Assembly: GCF_009650765.1 (NCBI RefSeq) | Contig: NZ_CP045740.1 | Location: 2,604,001 to 2,668,000 of the forward strand | Direction of reading: 5' to 3' | Source: Streptomyces sp. SUK 48 | GTDB lineage: Bacteria; Actinomycetota; Actinomycetes; Streptomycetales; Streptomycetaceae | Length of the DNA: 64,000 bases | Shown: in pieces, positions 15,936-26,357 of the stretch | How the letters are laid out: each line of letters begins with the position of its first letter | Position numbering within the stretch: position 1 is the first letter of the stretch | Position numbers and translations under genes: made by a program | The notes under the pieces: model-generated | What the model saw: only the letters and a program-made list of their open reading frames with translations | Databases searched by the model: none | What the model was told of the DNA's origin: nothing

Positions 15936-18900
15936 GTGCAGGGACGTTTCAAGAGGGATGGCAGCGCTTCGGCGGAGCCGGAGCCGCACGACGGGACTGG
16001 CCCCATGAAGGGCAGCGCCTCTCCCCAGCACGCCCAGAACCCGGGCCCGACCCCGCCCGGTGAGGGCCCCGACCGCGCACGCCCCGGCGCGTCGGCCGCC
16101 TCCTCCAAGGGCGCCTCCCCCAAGGGCTCCGCCTCCGGCAAGAAGTCCGGCTCCGGCAAGGGCTCTGGCAAGGGCTCCGGCAAGTCCGCGGGCGGCGCGT
16201 CGGCCGCGAAGCCCGCCCCGGCCGCGAAGCCGGCGTCGGTGCCGGCCAGCTCCGGCTCCCGCATGGCGCTGCGCAACTGGCGCATCTCCACCCGTCTGGT
16301 CTCGCTGCTCGCGCTCCCCGTGGTCGCGGCGACCTCGCTGGGCGCCCTGCGCATCAACGAGAACCTGAACGACATCCAGCAGCTCGACAACATGAAGCTG
16401 CTGACGGACATGACCAAGCAGGCCACCGAGCTGGCCGCCGCGCTCCAGGAGGAGCGCGACCAGTCCGCCGGTCCCATGTCGCACGGGCTCAGCGCGAGCG
16501 ACTACACGGTCAAGGGCTACCAGCAGAAGACCGACCGGGCCCGCGCCAACTTCCTCGACGCCTCCGAGCAGATCGACGAGGCCAGCAAGGACGGCCAGCT
16601 CCAGGGCGTGCGCGACGCGCTCGTCGGCCTCGCCAACCAGCTGGACGACCTGGCGAAGATCCGCCGGTCCGCCTACGAGTCCACGGGCAACTCGACCCAG
16701 ACCATCGAGTCGTACCACCGGCTGATCACCCAGCTGATCGACCTGTCCCAGGACATGGCCGAGGCGTCCAGCAACCCCGAGATGATCTCGCGCACCCGCG
16801 CCCTGGCGGCGTTCTCCACCGCCAAGGAGTACGCGTCGGTGCAGCGCGCGACCATCGCCGCGGCGCTGCCCTCGACCACCACCAGCAAGGCCGACCTCTC
16901 GGAGAACGACCGCCTGTACGGCGAGTCGGCGTACGAGAGCGAGAACTCCGAGCTGGCGATCTTCCGCAAGATCTACGCGAGTCAGAACGCGGAGGAGCTG
17001 CTCAAGCCGATCGACGGTGGCAACAACCCGACGATCGAGTCCGCGGACACCTACGCCAAGCGCGCCTTCGCGCAGCGCGGCGGCCTGTCCGACCTGCCCC
17101 CGCGCTCCTACCGCGACTGGGTGGACGACAGCTCGACCAAGATCGAGCAGATGAAGAAGATCGAGCACACGCTGCTCGAGGACATGGAGCAGAAGGCGCG
17201 CGAGCTCAAGAGCGCCACCCAGCGCGACGCCATCATCTCCGGTGTGCTGATCCTGCTGGTGCTCGGTGTCTCGCTGGTCGGCGCGTTCGTCGTGGCCCGC
17301 TCCATGATCCGCTCGCTGCGCCGGCTCCAGGAGACCGCCACCACGGTCGCCCAGGAACGCCTGCCCGAGCTGGTCAAGCACCTCTCGGAGTCCGACCCGC
17401 AGGACGTGGACACCTCCGTCGAGTCGGTCGGTGTGCACTCCCGGGACGAGATCGGCCAGGTGGCCGCGGCCTTCGACGACGTGCACCGCGAGGCGGTCCG
17501 CCTCGCCGCCGAGCAGGCCCTGCTGCGGGGCAACGTCAACGCGATGTTCACCAACCTCTCGCGCCGCTCCCAGGGTCTGATCCAGCGCCAGCTGTCGCTC
17601 ATCTCCGAACTGGAGTCCCGCGAGGCCGACCCGGACCAGCTCTCCTCGCTGTTCAAGCTGGACCACCTCGCCACCCGTATGCGCCGTAACGGCGAGAACC
17701 TCCTCGTCCTCGCCGGTGAGGAGCCGGGCCGCCGCTGGACCCGTCCGGTGCCGCTGGTCGACGTGCTCCGCGCCGCCGCCTCCGAGGTGGAGCAGTACGA
17801 GCGCATCGAGCTGGCCTCCGTGCCGACGACCGAGGTCGCCGGCCGGGTCGTCAACGACCTCGTGCACCTGCTCGCCGAGCTGCTGGAGAACGCCACCTCG
17901 TTCTCCTCCCCGCAGACCAAGGTCAAGGTCACCGGTCACGCGCTGCCCGACGGGCGAGTGCTGATCGAGATCCACGACACCGGCATCGGCCTCTCCCCCG
18001 AGGACCTCGCAGCGATCAACGAGCGGCTCGCCTCGCCGCCCACCGTGGACGTCTCCGTCTCCCGCCGCATGGGTCTGTTCGTGGTCGGCCGGCTCTCGCA
18101 GCGGCACGGCATCCGCATCCAGCTGCGCCCCTCCGACTCCGGTGGCACGACCGCGCTGGTCATGCTGCCCGTGGACGTCGCCCAGGGCGGCAAGAAGGCT
18201 CCCGGCAAGGCCGGCGGCCCCGGCGCGGTCGGCGGTCCGGCCGCCGCGCAGGCCGCCGCCGGTGCGGCCGCGGCCCGCCGCGGTGGCGCGGGCGCCCCGG
18301 GCAACGGCGGTGGTCTGCTCGGCTCCGGCGGCAGCGGTACCCGCGGCCAGGTCGGCGCCGGCCAGGGTCCCCGGGCCGCGCTGCCCGGCACCGGCCAGGG
18401 CGGCCGTCCCGGCGCGCCCGGTGGTGCCCCCGGTGGCGCTCCGGGCGGCGCGCGCGGTCCGCAGCGCGGCGGTGCCCCCGGCTTCGGCGCCCAGGCGCCG
18501 AACGCCCCGCAGAACCTCCAGGCCGCCAACCCGGCCGTGCCGCAGGGCCTCCAGGCCGCCAACCCGGCCGGTCCCCAGCAGGACCTGTTCGGCGGCCGCG
18601 GCACTCAGCGCGGCCCCGGCGGCGGCGACCAGGGCCGCCAGCCCCAGCTGCCGCCGCGCGGCGGTCCGCGGGCCGAGCTGCCCGGTGGCGACTCCCGGCG
18701 CGGCCAGGACTGGAACGACGGCCGGGCCTCCCTCGACACCCCGCGCGGCCACGACGAGCAGGACCCGTCGGGCACCGCGCAGATGCCGGCGATCGACGAC
18801 CGGCAGGGTCCGGGCTCGACCGCGCAGATGCCGCGGATCGATCCGCACGGCCCCGTGCCCACGGGCGACTTCGGCCGTCCCGAGCTGCCCGGCTCCCAGG

Positions 18901-20120
18901 GCGCGGGCCAGTACGGCCGTCCGGAACTCCCGCAGCAGACCGGCCAGTTCGCCCGGCCCGACACCACGGGCCAGTACCAGCGCCCGGACGCCGGCCAGCA
19001 CACCGGACCGTTCCAGCGGCCCGAATCCCCGCAGGACACCGGCCAGTTCGCCCGGCCGGACACCACGGGCCAGTACCAGCGCCCGGACGCCGGCCAGCAC
19101 ACCGGACCGTTCCAGCGGCCGGAAGCGCCGCAGCACACCGGGCAGTTCCCGCAGGTGGACGCCAACCAGCACACCGGGCAGTTCCCGGGGGCCGATCAGC
19201 ACACGGGCCAGTTCCCGCAGGCGGAACTCCCGCAGCAGACCGGTCAGTTCCAGCGCCCCGACGCGGGCCAGTACCCGCACCCCGACGCCGCTCAGCAGAC
19301 CGGCCAGTTCCCGCGGCCGGACGCGGCGCAGCAGCCGGGGCGGTACGAGGCCCCGGCCGGTCAGCAGGACGACAACGCGTTCGTGCGCCCGGACGTCTTC
19401 GGGACGCCGGCCCGCCCGGAGCAGCCCGTCCAGGAGACCGGCCGGTACGCGGCCCCGGGTGCCTACGACAACAGCGGCACCGGTCAGCACGCGCTGCCCG
19501 GCCGTGCCGACCCGGCACACACCGGGCAGTTCGAGCGCCCGCAGCCGCCCGCCCGGGACGACTTCGGCGCCCCGCGCCCGCCGGCCCCGCAGCAGGCGCC
19601 GGTGCACCAGGAGCGCCCGGTGCGCGAGCCGGAGGCGCTGCCGCCGGCCAGCGGTCCCGGTGACGGCCGTACCCCGCTGTTCGACACGCTGGAGACCAAC
19701 TGGTTCCACGGCGCGGCCGGCCAGCAGCAGGGCCAGGAACAGGGTCAGGAACAGGGTCAGCAGCAGGGCGCGCCCGCCGAGCAGCAGCAGGCCGCGCAGC
19801 CCGAGGCGGCCCCCGCCACCGGCTCCTGGCGCGCCTCGCCGAACGACGAACTCGTACGGCAGGCGGAGCGGGTGCGCCAGCCCGCCGCGGGTGGTATCAC
19901 CACGTCCGGTCTGCCGCGCCGGGTGCCCCGGGCGAACCTCGTGCCGGGCACGGCTCAGCAGCAACAGCACCAAACCGGTCCGCAGGTCTCCCGTGCGCCC
20001 GACGACGTACGCGGCCGGCTGACCAATCTCCGTCGGGGCATCGCCCAGGGTCGTCAGGCCGGTACCGGTACCGGTCAGACGGGCAGCTACCCGAGCCCCA
20101 CTCACCAGCAGGAGCGTTAG
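15936..20120 (+). CDS. cvnA1: CvnA1, sensor histidine kinase-like protein of conservon 1
   Basis: 1394 residues from GTG at 15936 ([20 protein letters not shown]); ATG 16005 is an alternative. Order: Ser/Gly/Lys-rich cytoplasmic N-terminus, membrane segment ~121-140 ([20 protein letters not shown]), an extracellular helical nitrate/nitrite-sensing (NIT-like) region, second membrane segment ~433-457, HAMP, a helical region ([17 protein letters not shown]), then a GHKL ATPase domain with [19 protein letters not shown] and [14 protein letters not shown]. After ~residue 755 comes ~640 residues of Gly/Pro/Gln-rich repeats ending near [16 protein letters not shown]. Conservon kinases are thought to signal to the GTPase CvnD through CvnB and CvnC at the membrane; direct phosphotransfer is unproven. 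Confidence 0.93.
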   Translation: MQGRFKRDGSASAEPEPHDGTGPMKGSASPQHAQNPGPTPPGEGPDRARPGASAASSKGASPKGSASGKKSGSGKGSGKGSGKSAGGASAAKPAPAAKPASVPASSGSRMALRNWRISTRLVSLLALPVVAATSLGALRINENLNDIQQLDNMKLLTDMTKQATELAAALQEERDQSAGPMSHGLSASDYTVKGYQQKTDRARANFLDASEQIDEASKDGQLQGVRDALVGLANQLDDLAKIRRSAYESTGNSTQTIESYHRLITQLIDLSQDMAEASSNPEMISRTRALAAFSTAKEYASVQRATIAAALPSTTTSKADLSENDRLYGESAYESENSELAIFRKIYASQNAEELLKPIDGGNNPTIESADTYAKRAFAQRGGLSDLPPRSYRDWVDDSSTKIEQMKKIEHTLLEDMEQKARELKSATQRDAIISGVLILLVLGVSLVGAFVVARSMIRSLRRLQETATTVAQERLPELVKHLSESDPQDVDTSVESVGVHSRDEIGQVAAAFDDVHREAVRLAAEQALLRGNVNAMFTNLSRRSQGLIQRQLSLISELESREADPDQLSSLFKLDHLATRMRRNGENLLVLAGEEPGRRWTRPVPLVDVLRAAASEVEQYERIELASVPTTEVAGRVVNDLVHLLAELLENATSFSSPQTKVKVTGHALPDGRVLIEIHDTGIGLSPEDLAAINERLASPPTVDVSVSRRMGLFVVGRLSQRHGIRIQLRPSDSGGTTALVMLPVDVAQGGKKAPGKAGGPGAVGGPAAAQAAAGAAAARRGGAGAPGNGGGLLGSGGSGTRGQVGAGQGPRAALPGTGQGGRPGAPGGAPGGAPGGARGPQRGGAPGFGAQAPNAPQNLQAANPAVPQGLQAANPAGPQQDLFGGRGTQRGPGGGDQGRQPQLPPRGGPRAELPGGDSRRGQDWNDGRASLDTPRGHDEQDPSGTAQMPAIDDRQGPGSTAQMPRIDPHGPVPTGDFGRPELPGSQGAGQYGRPELPQQTGQFARPDTTGQYQRPDAGQHTGPFQRPESPQDTGQFARPDTTGQYQRPDAGQHTGPFQRPEAPQHTGQFPQVDANQHTGQFPGADQHTGQFPQAELPQQTGQFQRPDAGQYPHPDAAQQTGQFPRPDAAQQPGRYEAPAGQQDDNAFVRPDVFGTPARPEQPVQETGRYAAPGAYDNSGTGQHALPGRADPAHTGQFERPQPPARDDFGAPRPPAPQQAPVHQERPVREPEALPPASGPGDGRTPLFDTLETNWFHGAAGQQQGQEQGQEQGQQQGAPAEQQQAAQPEAAPATGSWRASPNDELVRQAERVRQPAAGGITTSGLPRRVPRANLVPGTAQQQQHQTGPQVSRAPDDVRGRLTNLRRGIAQGRQAGTGTGQTGSYPSPTHQQER
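18942..19139 (+). repeat. 99-base tandem duplication inside cvnA1
   Basis: Two nearly identical 99-base units (18942-19040 and 19041-19139) encode two 33-residue copies starting [20 protein letters not shown]. They keep frame. Shorter degenerate relatives ([22 protein letters not shown]) extend to about 19340. The near identity points to recent slippage or unequal exchange. Confidence 0.85.
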
Positions 20121-20129
20121 TTGAGTCCG

Positions 20130-20542
20130 ATGAGCCAGGCGGCACAGAACCTGAACTGGTTGATCACCAACTTCGTGGACAACACCCCGGGGTGTCCCAC
20201 ACGGTGGTGGTCTCCGCCGACGGCCTGCTGCTGGCGATGTCCGAGGGCTTCCCGCGGGACCGCGCCGACCAGTTGGCGGCCGTCGCCTCCGGTCTGACCT
20301 CGCTGACGGCCGGGGCCTCCCGGATCTTCGAGGGCGGCACCGTGGCCCAGACGGTGGTGGAGATGGAGCGGGGGTTCCTCTTCCTGATGTCGATCTCGGA
20401 CGGGTCTTCCCTCGCGGTACTGGCCCACCCCGAGTGCGACATCGGCCTGGTCGGCTACGAGATGGCACTGCTCGTCGACCGCGCGGGGGCGGTCCTCACC
20501 CCGGACCTGCGCGCCGAACTACAGGGCAGTCTGCTTCACTGA
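20130..20542 (+). pseudogene. cvnB1: cvnB1, roadblock/LC7 protein with a one-base frameshift
   Basis: The gene starts at ATG 20130 (in-frame TTG 20121) with [21 protein letters not shown], then breaks: the G-run at 20189-20192 has four G, while the otherwise identical stretch in cvnB2 has five. The first frame then runs to a TGA at 20295. The remaining 116 residues ([20 protein letters not shown] to LQGSLLH) are intact in the next frame from 20192. A whole protein would be 137 residues of the roadblock/LC7 (MglB-like) fold that acts on the CvnD GTPase. It may be a real mutation, a homopolymer sequencing error, or translation could restart at the GTG at 20192. Confidence 0.85.
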
Positions 20543-20653
20543 CCGGCCCCGGCACCACCCAGCTCACGAAAACACCGTCCGGCCGCCACAAACCCCCCAC
20601 CGGCCCCGTCAGACGGCTTGACTGACCGACTTGCTGTCCCGCCCGGAGGATCC

Positions 20654-21052
20654 ATGACCCCGCCCACCGCCCATCACGATCCGTACGCGGAACCGTACGG
20701 GGACGAGGGCGACCAGCCGCTGGTGCGGCCCTACGCCATGACCGGCGGCCGGACCCGGCCGCGTTACCAGCTCGCCATCGAGGCGCTGATCAGCACCACG
20801 GCCGACCCCGCCGCGCTCATGGGGCTGCTTCCCGAGCACCAGCGGATCTGCCACCTGTGCCGTGAGGTCAAGTCGGTGGCCGAGGTCTCCGCACTGCTGA
20901 ACATGCCGCTGGGCGTGGCCCGAATCCTGGTCGCCGACCTGGCCGAGGCCGGCCTGGTCGCCATCCACCAGCCGGGCGGGGACGAGAACAACGGCGGCGC
21001 TCCGGACGTGACGCTGCTCGAAAGGGTGCTCAGTGGACTTCGCAAGCTCTGA
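20654..21052 (+). CDS. cvnC1: CvnC1, DUF742 protein of conservon 1
   Basis: 132 residues from ATG at 20654 with GGAGGA just upstream; a TTG at 20618 is less likely. The DUF742 core follows a short acidic N-terminus: LVRPYAMTGGRTRPRYQLAIEALI, LPEHQRICHLCREVKSVAEVSALLNMPLGVARILVADLAEAGLV, a winged-helix-like domain. Conservon CvnC proteins bind CvnD and CvnB in a complex at the membrane. The last 20 bases overlap cvnD1. The gap to cvnB1 (111 bases) is longer than usual within the cluster. Confidence 0.93.
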   Translation: MTPPTAHHDPYAEPYGDEGDQPLVRPYAMTGGRTRPRYQLAIEALISTTADPAALMGLLPEHQRICHLCREVKSVAEVSALLNMPLGVARILVADLAEAGLVAIHQPGGDENNGGAPDVTLLERVLSGLRKL

Positions 21053-21608
21053 CGCGGGACGGGCCACCACCTCGGCGAAGATCGTGGTGGCGGGCGGCTT
21101 CGGCGTGGGCAAGACCACGTTCGTCGGCGCCGTCTCGGAGATCAACCCGCTGCGCACCGAGGCCGTGATGACCTCGGCCTCGGCCGGCATCGACGACCTC
21201 ACGCACACCGGGGACAAGACCACCACCACGGTGGCCATGGACTTCGGCCGTATCACCCTGGACCAGGACCTCATCCTGTACCTCTTCGGTACGCCGGGTC
21301 AGGACCGCTTCTGGTTCATGTGGGACGACCTGGTGCGCGGCGCCATCGGCGCCGTCGTCCTCGTCGACACCCGCAGGCTCGCCGACTGCTTCCCGGCCGT
21401 CGACTACTTCGAGAACAGCGGCCTGCCCTTCGTCATCGCCCTCAACGGCTTCGACGGCCACCAGCCGTACACGCCGGACGAGGTGCGCGAGGCGCTCCAG
21501 ATCGGGCCCGACACCCCGATCATCACCACCGACGCCCGGCACCGCGCCGACGCGAAGAGCGCGCTGATCACGCTGGTCGAGCACGCGCTGATGGCGCGGC
21601 TGCGGTGA
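21033..21608 (+). CDS. cvnD1: CvnD1, small GTPase of conservon 1
   Basis: 191 residues from GTG at 21033, overlapping cvnC1 by 20 bases. Ras-like/MglA-related GTPase: P-loop GGFGVGKTT (residues ~22-30), switch II FGTPGQDRFWF, and NGFDGHQPY in place of the usual NKxD base-recognition motif. It ends TLVEHALMARLR. It should cycle between GDP and GTP under control of CvnA/B/C. It is nearly identical to CvnD2, with a 109-base fully identical stretch (21064-21172). Confidence 0.95.
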   Translation: MDFASSDAGRATTSAKIVVAGGFGVGKTTFVGAVSEINPLRTEAVMTSASAGIDDLTHTGDKTTTTVAMDFGRITLDQDLILYLFGTPGQDRFWFMWDDLVRGAIGAVVLVDTRRLADCFPAVDYFENSGLPFVIALNGFDGHQPYTPDEVREALQIGPDTPIITTDARHRADAKSALITLVEHALMARLR

Positions 21609-21649
21609 CCGGACCCGGTCGCCGCTCGCGGTAGCACTCAAGTGCGACG

Positions 21650-21675
21650 CCCCGTACGGCAGTTGCCGTACGGGG
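21650..21675. terminator. Hairpin after conservon 1
   Basis: CCCCGTACGGCA (21650-21661) pairs with TGCCGTACGGGG (21664-21675), 42 bases past the cvnD1 stop. The rest of the 406-base gap to cvnA2 (21609-22014) has AT-richer DNA around 21810-21880 that may hold the cvnA2 promoter; no gene is seen. Confidence 0.7.
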
Positions 21676-22014
21676 GTGCGCGGGGCCGACTGTGGCCTTT
21701 GACACGGTCGGCCGCGGTGTTCATAACAGTTCGGGAGAGGAATCGCCCGAGTCCACCACGCGACGCGGTCACCCGATGCCGCTGCGCGCACGATTGCCCC
21801 GCCTTTTGGCGGGGCTCGCTCTTTATGACCGTTTTATCTCTCGTTTACAGCCGAACCGGCACAGGTTTTCCACTGTTTGGAAGTGCGCTGGTCCACGTGC
21901 TGGAATGCCTGAACTGCCCCATGGTCCCTGACGTACTGCGTCGTCGTCGGCCGAGCGGGCTCTGAGAGACTGCGGCACGACGTAGGTGCCGACCGCCGAG
22001 AGGTTGTTGGTCGA

Positions 22015-25000
22015 GTGAGGCGAAGCAAGAACGGTCCCGAGCCGTCGGCACGGGGCAACTTCACCCCGCCGCCGCGCGCCGCGGCGCCCGCGCTGGTGCC
22101 GGACGCGGAGCCGGCGGACACTCCCGCGTCGGGCGGCGGCCGTTTCTCCCCGCGCAACTGGCGGGTGCCCACCAGACTGAACGCCATCCTGCTCATACCC
22201 GCGGCCGTCGGCCTGGTCATGGGCGGCTTCCAGGTGAACAGCTCCATCGACACCTGGCAGCAGGCCCGTGACGCCGAGAACACCGCCCGGCTGGTGCGCG
22301 CGGCCCTCGTCTACGCGGACGCCGTGGAGAACGAGCGCGACATCACCGCCGCGCCGCTCCTGCTGAACAAGAAGGACAGCAAGAGCAAGGCGACGATCGA
22401 GAACGCGCGCAGGAACACCGACGAGGCCGCCGCCGGTTTCACCGAGGCGACGAAGAGCATGCCGCACACGCCCGGTCTGGAGCGTCGGCTGAAGCTGTTC
22501 CGCAAGGCCGAGCCCGAGATCCAGGTCCTGCGCAAGACCGCCTACACCTCCAAGCTCACCGGCGTGCAGACCGAGGAGGCGTACGTCGAGGTCGCCCACC
22601 CCCTGATGGAGTTCGCCAACGAGCTCGGTCTGGGCACCGGCAACATCACGTCGTACGGCCGTACCGTCTACGCCATGTCGCTGACCAAGGCGGCGCTGTC
22701 GCTGGAGCGGTCCATCGGCACGCATCTGCTGGTCAAGCCGGGTCCGGACGCGCCGAACCTGTCCACCCAGCGGGTCTCCCTGTCCTCGTACGCCTACCTC
22801 GAACGCATCGCCATCGAGGAGTACCAGGGCGGTGGCACCGCGCAGGACTCGCAGGTGCTGGCCGACGCGCAGAAGAAGGTCGCGGCGGACGCCAAGGCCG
22901 AGGCCGCGCAGGCCAAGGAGGACGACCCGAACTACGTGCCGCCGCCGAGCAACCCGAACACCATGGTCGCGGCGCTGGCCACCATGAAGGACACCAGCCC
23001 GGCCACCCGTGACGCGCTCGCCGCGAACGGGGTCAGCGCGCAGAACTGGTACGCGGTCAACACGCTCAAGTACAAGGCGTACCGCACGATCGAGTCGAAC
23101 ATGGCCGACAAGGCCGTGAACGAGGCGTCCGGCATCGCCGACGACGCCCGTACCTCCGCGATCATCACCGGCACCATCGTGGTCATCGCCCTGCTGCTCG
23201 CCTTCCTGCTGGCCGGCGCGGTCGCGCGGCAGATGAGCCGCTCGATGCGCCAGCTGCGCAACGCGGCCTTCGGCATCGCCGAGCAGCGCCTGCCGATGCT
23301 GGTCGACCAGCTCTCGCGCACCGACCCCGGCCGGGTCGACACCCGGGTCGCGCCGATCCCGATCCACACCAAGGACGAGATCGGCGAGGTCGCCCGCGCC
23401 TTCGACCAGGTGCACCGCGAGGCGATCCGGCTCGCCTCCGAGCAGGCCCTGCTGCGGGGCAACATCAACGCGATCTTCACCAACCTGTCGCAGCGCAACC
23501 AGTCGCTGATCGAGGGCCAGTTGACCCTGATCACCGACCTGGAGAACAACGAGGCGGACCCGGACCAGCTGGAGAACCTCTTCAAGCTGGACCACCTGGC
23601 CACCCGTATGCGCCGCAACGGCGAGAACCTCCTGGTCCTCGCCGGCGAGGAGCCCGGCCGCCGCTGGGACCAGCCGGTCCCGCTGGTCGACGTGCTGCGC
23701 GCCGCCTCCTCCGAGGTGGAGCAGTACGAGCGCATCGAGCTGTCCGGTGTCCCGGACGCGGAGATCCACGGCCGCGCGGTCACCGACCTCGTGCACCTGC
23801 TGGCCGAGCTGCTGGAGAACGCCACCACGTTCTCCTCGCCGCAGACCAAGGTCAAGGTCACCGCGACCCGGCTGCCCGACGGCCGCGTCATGGTCGAGAT
23901 CCACGACAAGGGCATCGGTCTGACCGCCGAGGACTTCGCGGACATCAACCACAAGCTGGCCAACCCGCCGACCGTGGACGCGGCGATCTCCCAGCGCATG
24001 GGCCTGTTCGTGGTCGGCCGGCTGTCCGACCGGCACGGCATCCGGGTCCAGCTGCGCCCCTCGGGCGAGCAGGCCGGCACCACCTCGCTGGTCATGCTGC
24101 CGGACGCGATCACGCACGGCGGTGGCGGCGACACCGCGCTGGACCGCGAGGAGTTCACGGTCTCGCAGATCATCCCGGAGCAGCAGTTCCGGGCGGAGCA
24201 CCCGGAGGCGCAGCCGCTGCGCACGGCCGCCGAACTGGGCTTCGACGACAGCCAGTACACCGAGGTCCCCGACGACATCCGCGAACTGGACCCGGTCGGC
24301 CGCTCGTTGCTGCGCGAGGGGCGCCGTGCCGCCCTGGAGGCGCAGACCCACGGCCAGCCGCAGCCGGCCGAACCGCGCCAGGACACCGGCGAGACGTACG
24401 CACAGCCGCTGTTCGACGGGCAGCAGCAGCACACCGGCTACCCCGCGCAGCCGCAGCAGCCGTACGAGGAGACTCCGTACCAGGAGCAGCCGTACCAGGA
24501 GCAGGCGTACCAGGAGCCGTACACGGAGACGCCGTCCGCGTCCTACGAGCGGTCGTACGACGGGCAGTACTACCCGCAGAACGGTGAGCCGGCGGGCACG
24601 CAGGGCTACCCGGCGAACGGCGGCTACCCGCAGAACGGCTATGCGGAGCCCGCCTACCAGGGCGACTGGCAGCAGCAGGGCGCCTATCAGAACGGCTACC
24701 CGGCCCATTACGCTCCGGAAACGGAATCCGCGCCGGCCGACACGGGAGAGCAGAACCGCGTAGGCTTCGACAGTCCCGGAGCGGGCGTTCCCGGCGCGCA
24801 CGGGCTGACCGGCGCCGGGCTGCCCCGCCGGGGTTCCGTCCCGAACGGTTTCGACGGCGCGGCCCCCGCGCAGCAGGAGACGCCGGCTGCCGCACCGGAG
24901 CACCACGGTGACGGCGCGGAGCATCCGGCGAACGACGGCGGCAAAGACGACGACTGGCGTTCGGCGAACGACGAGCGCTGGCAGCAGGCTTCCCAGCTGC

Positions 25001-25257
25001 GCAAGCCCAAGGCAGGCGGGGTCACCGCCTCCGGGCTGCCGCGGCGGGTGCCCAAGGCCAACCTGGTCGAGGGCAGCGCCGAGTCCACCCCCCAGGGAGG
25101 CCCCCAGGTCTCCCGCGCCCCGGAGGACGTCCGGGGCAGGCTGAGCAACCTGCGCCGAGGCGTCCAGCGCGGACGCACCGCAGGCAGTGAAACGAACGGC
25201 CAGGCCACTGGGAATCAGCACAGTGGTCCTGACAGCACCTACAACCAGGAGCGTTAG
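22015..25257 (+). CDS. cvnA2: CvnA2, sensor histidine kinase-like protein of conservon 2
   Basis: 1080 residues from GTG at 22015. Same plan as CvnA1: cytoplasmic start, membrane segment ~55-74 (LNAILLIPAAVGLVMGGFQV), external helical sensing region, second membrane segment ~380-405 (IITGTIVVIALLLAFLLAGA), [24 protein letters not shown], and a GHKL ATPase domain ([33 protein letters not shown]). The tail is ~370 residues, Gln/Tyr/Pro-rich with PYQEQ-type repeats around 24465-24530, closing with [15 protein letters not shown]. The external domain differs strongly from CvnA1 while the kinase core is highly similar, implying different signals. Confidence 0.94.
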   Translation: MRRSKNGPEPSARGNFTPPPRAAAPALVPDAEPADTPASGGGRFSPRNWRVPTRLNAILLIPAAVGLVMGGFQVNSSIDTWQQARDAENTARLVRAALVYADAVENERDITAAPLLLNKKDSKSKATIENARRNTDEAAAGFTEATKSMPHTPGLERRLKLFRKAEPEIQVLRKTAYTSKLTGVQTEEAYVEVAHPLMEFANELGLGTGNITSYGRTVYAMSLTKAALSLERSIGTHLLVKPGPDAPNLSTQRVSLSSYAYLERIAIEEYQGGGTAQDSQVLADAQKKVAADAKAEAAQAKEDDPNYVPPPSNPNTMVAALATMKDTSPATRDALAANGVSAQNWYAVNTLKYKAYRTIESNMADKAVNEASGIADDARTSAIITGTIVVIALLLAFLLAGAVARQMSRSMRQLRNAAFGIAEQRLPMLVDQLSRTDPGRVDTRVAPIPIHTKDEIGEVARAFDQVHREAIRLASEQALLRGNINAIFTNLSQRNQSLIEGQLTLITDLENNEADPDQLENLFKLDHLATRMRRNGENLLVLAGEEPGRRWDQPVPLVDVLRAASSEVEQYERIELSGVPDAEIHGRAVTDLVHLLAELLENATTFSSPQTKVKVTATRLPDGRVMVEIHDKGIGLTAEDFADINHKLANPPTVDAAISQRMGLFVVGRLSDRHGIRVQLRPSGEQAGTTSLVMLPDAITHGGGGDTALDREEFTVSQIIPEQQFRAEHPEAQPLRTAAELGFDDSQYTEVPDDIRELDPVGRSLLREGRRAALEAQTHGQPQPAEPRQDTGETYAQPLFDGQQQHTGYPAQPQQPYEETPYQEQPYQEQAYQEPYTETPSASYERSYDGQYYPQNGEPAGTQGYPANGGYPQNGYAEPAYQGDWQQQGAYQNGYPAHYAPETESAPADTGEQNRVGFDSPGAGVPGAHGLTGAGLPRRGSVPNGFDGAAPAQQETPAAAPEHHGDGAEHPANDGGKDDDWRSANDERWQQASQLRKPKAGGVTASGLPRRVPKANLVEGSAESTPQGGPQVSRAPEDVRGRLSNLRRGVQRGRTAGSETNGQATGNQHSGPDSTYNQER

Positions 25258-25267
25258 TGTGAGCCCG

Positions 25268-25681
25268 ATGAGCCAGGCGGCACAGAACCTGAACTGGTTG
25301 ATCACCAACTTCGTGGACAACACCCCGGGGGTGTCCCACACGGTGGTGGTCTCCGCCGACGGACTCCTTCTGGCGATGTCCGAAGGCTTCCCCCGTGACC
25401 GCGCCGACCAGCTCGCCGCCGTCGCCTCCGGTCTGACCTCGCTGACCGCCGGTGCCTCGCGCATTTTCGAGGGCGGCAGCGTCAACCAGACGGTTGTGGA
25501 GATGGAGCGGGGATTCCTCTTCCTCATGTCCATCTCGGACGGATCGTCCCTCGCGGTGCTGGCCCACCCGGAAGCGGACATCGGCCTCATCGGGTACGAG
25601 ATGGCCCTGCTGGTGGACCGCGCGGGCACGGTCCTCACCCCGGATCTCCGCGCGGAGCTCCAGGGAAGCCTTCTCAACTAG
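25268..25681 (+). CDS. cvnB2: CvnB2, roadblock/LC7 protein of conservon 2
   Basis: 137 residues from ATG 25268, or 140 from GTG 25259 which lies one base after the cvnA2 stop. Intact roadblock/LC7 domain: [41 protein letters not shown] start, [40 protein letters not shown]. It is the reference copy that exposes the frameshift in cvnB1; the first 63 bases of both genes are identical. It likely regulates nucleotide exchange or hydrolysis on CvnD2. Confidence 0.95.
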   Translation: MSQAAQNLNWLITNFVDNTPGVSHTVVVSADGLLLAMSEGFPRDRADQLAAVASGLTSLTAGASRIFEGGSVNQTVVEMERGFLFLMSISDGSSLAVLAHPEADIGLIGYEMALLVDRAGTVLTPDLRAELQGSLLN

Positions 25682-25775
25682 TAATCGGACGGTGCGTATT
25701 CGTGTCCCGGGGCCTTAAGGTTTCGGGACGCGGCTCCACACGGATGGGTGCCCGACGCAGTCGGAGGAGGAGAAA

Positions 25776-26357
25776 GTGGCAACACCCCCAGGAGGTTCGC
25801 CCTCGGGCAACTGGTCGTACGGCCCTGCCCAGGGCCACGGCGACGGCTCGGCGAACCCGTACGACTTCCCCTCCGCCCCGCAGCACCGGCGTCCGTACGC
25901 CCCCTCGCCGTACGACCGGCCCCAGGGTCCCGGCCCCTCGCCGTACGACCAGCCGCCGGCCCCGCGCATCCAGCCGGTGCAGCCGCAGCGCCGCGCCGAG
26001 CCGGCGCCCGCGGCGAACAACCCCCTGGTGCGTCCGTACGCCATGACCGGCGGCCGGACCCGCCCGCGCTACCAGCTCGCCATCGAGGCGCTGGTGCACA
26101 CCACCGCTGCTCCGCACCAGATGCAGGGCCAACTGCCCGAGCATCAGCGGATCTGCAATCTCTGCCGGGAGATCAAGTCGGTGGCCGAGGTCTCGGCCCT
26201 GCTGACGATCCCCCTCGGCGTGGCCAGGATCCTCGTCGCCGACTTGGCGGAGGCGGGCCTGGTCGCCATCCATCAGCCCGGCGGCGACGAGAACGCCGGT
26301 GGCCAGCCAGACGTGACACTGCTCGAAAGGGTGCTCAGTGGACTTCGCAAGCTCTAG
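25776..26357 (+). CDS. cvnC2: CvnC2, DUF742 protein of conservon 2
   Basis: 193 residues from GTG at 25776 with GGAGGA 4 bases upstream. The first ~85 residues are a Pro/Tyr/Gln-rich extension (RPYAPSPYDRPQ, SPYDQPPAPR) absent from CvnC1. The DUF742 core follows (LVRPYAMTGGRTRPRYQL, LPEHQRICNLCREIKSVAEV, GVARILVADLAEAGL). It overlaps cvnD2 by 20 bases, as in conservon 1. The proline-rich extension may reach the Pro/Gln-rich tail of CvnA2; this is a guess. Confidence 0.94.
   Translation: MATPPGGSPSGNWSYGPAQGHGDGSANPYDFPSAPQHRRPYAPSPYDRPQGPGPSPYDQPPAPRIQPVQPQRRAEPAPAANNPLVRPYAMTGGRTRPRYQLAIEALVHTTAAPHQMQGQLPEHQRICNLCREIKSVAEVSALLTIPLGVARILVADLAEAGLVAIHQPGGDENAGGQPDVTLLERVLSGLRKL

Noticed and set aside
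15933..20468. 1511-codon open frame on the minus strand across cvnA1
   Set aside because: It is the antisense of a strongly biased plus-strand gene. Its translation is Arg/Gly/Leu-rich without domains; long antisense frames are expected in DNA with such high third-position GC.
21823..25677. 1284-codon minus-strand frame across cvnA2 and cvnB2
   Set aside because: Antisense shadow of conservon 2; no recognisable protein sequence and no ribosome-binding site.
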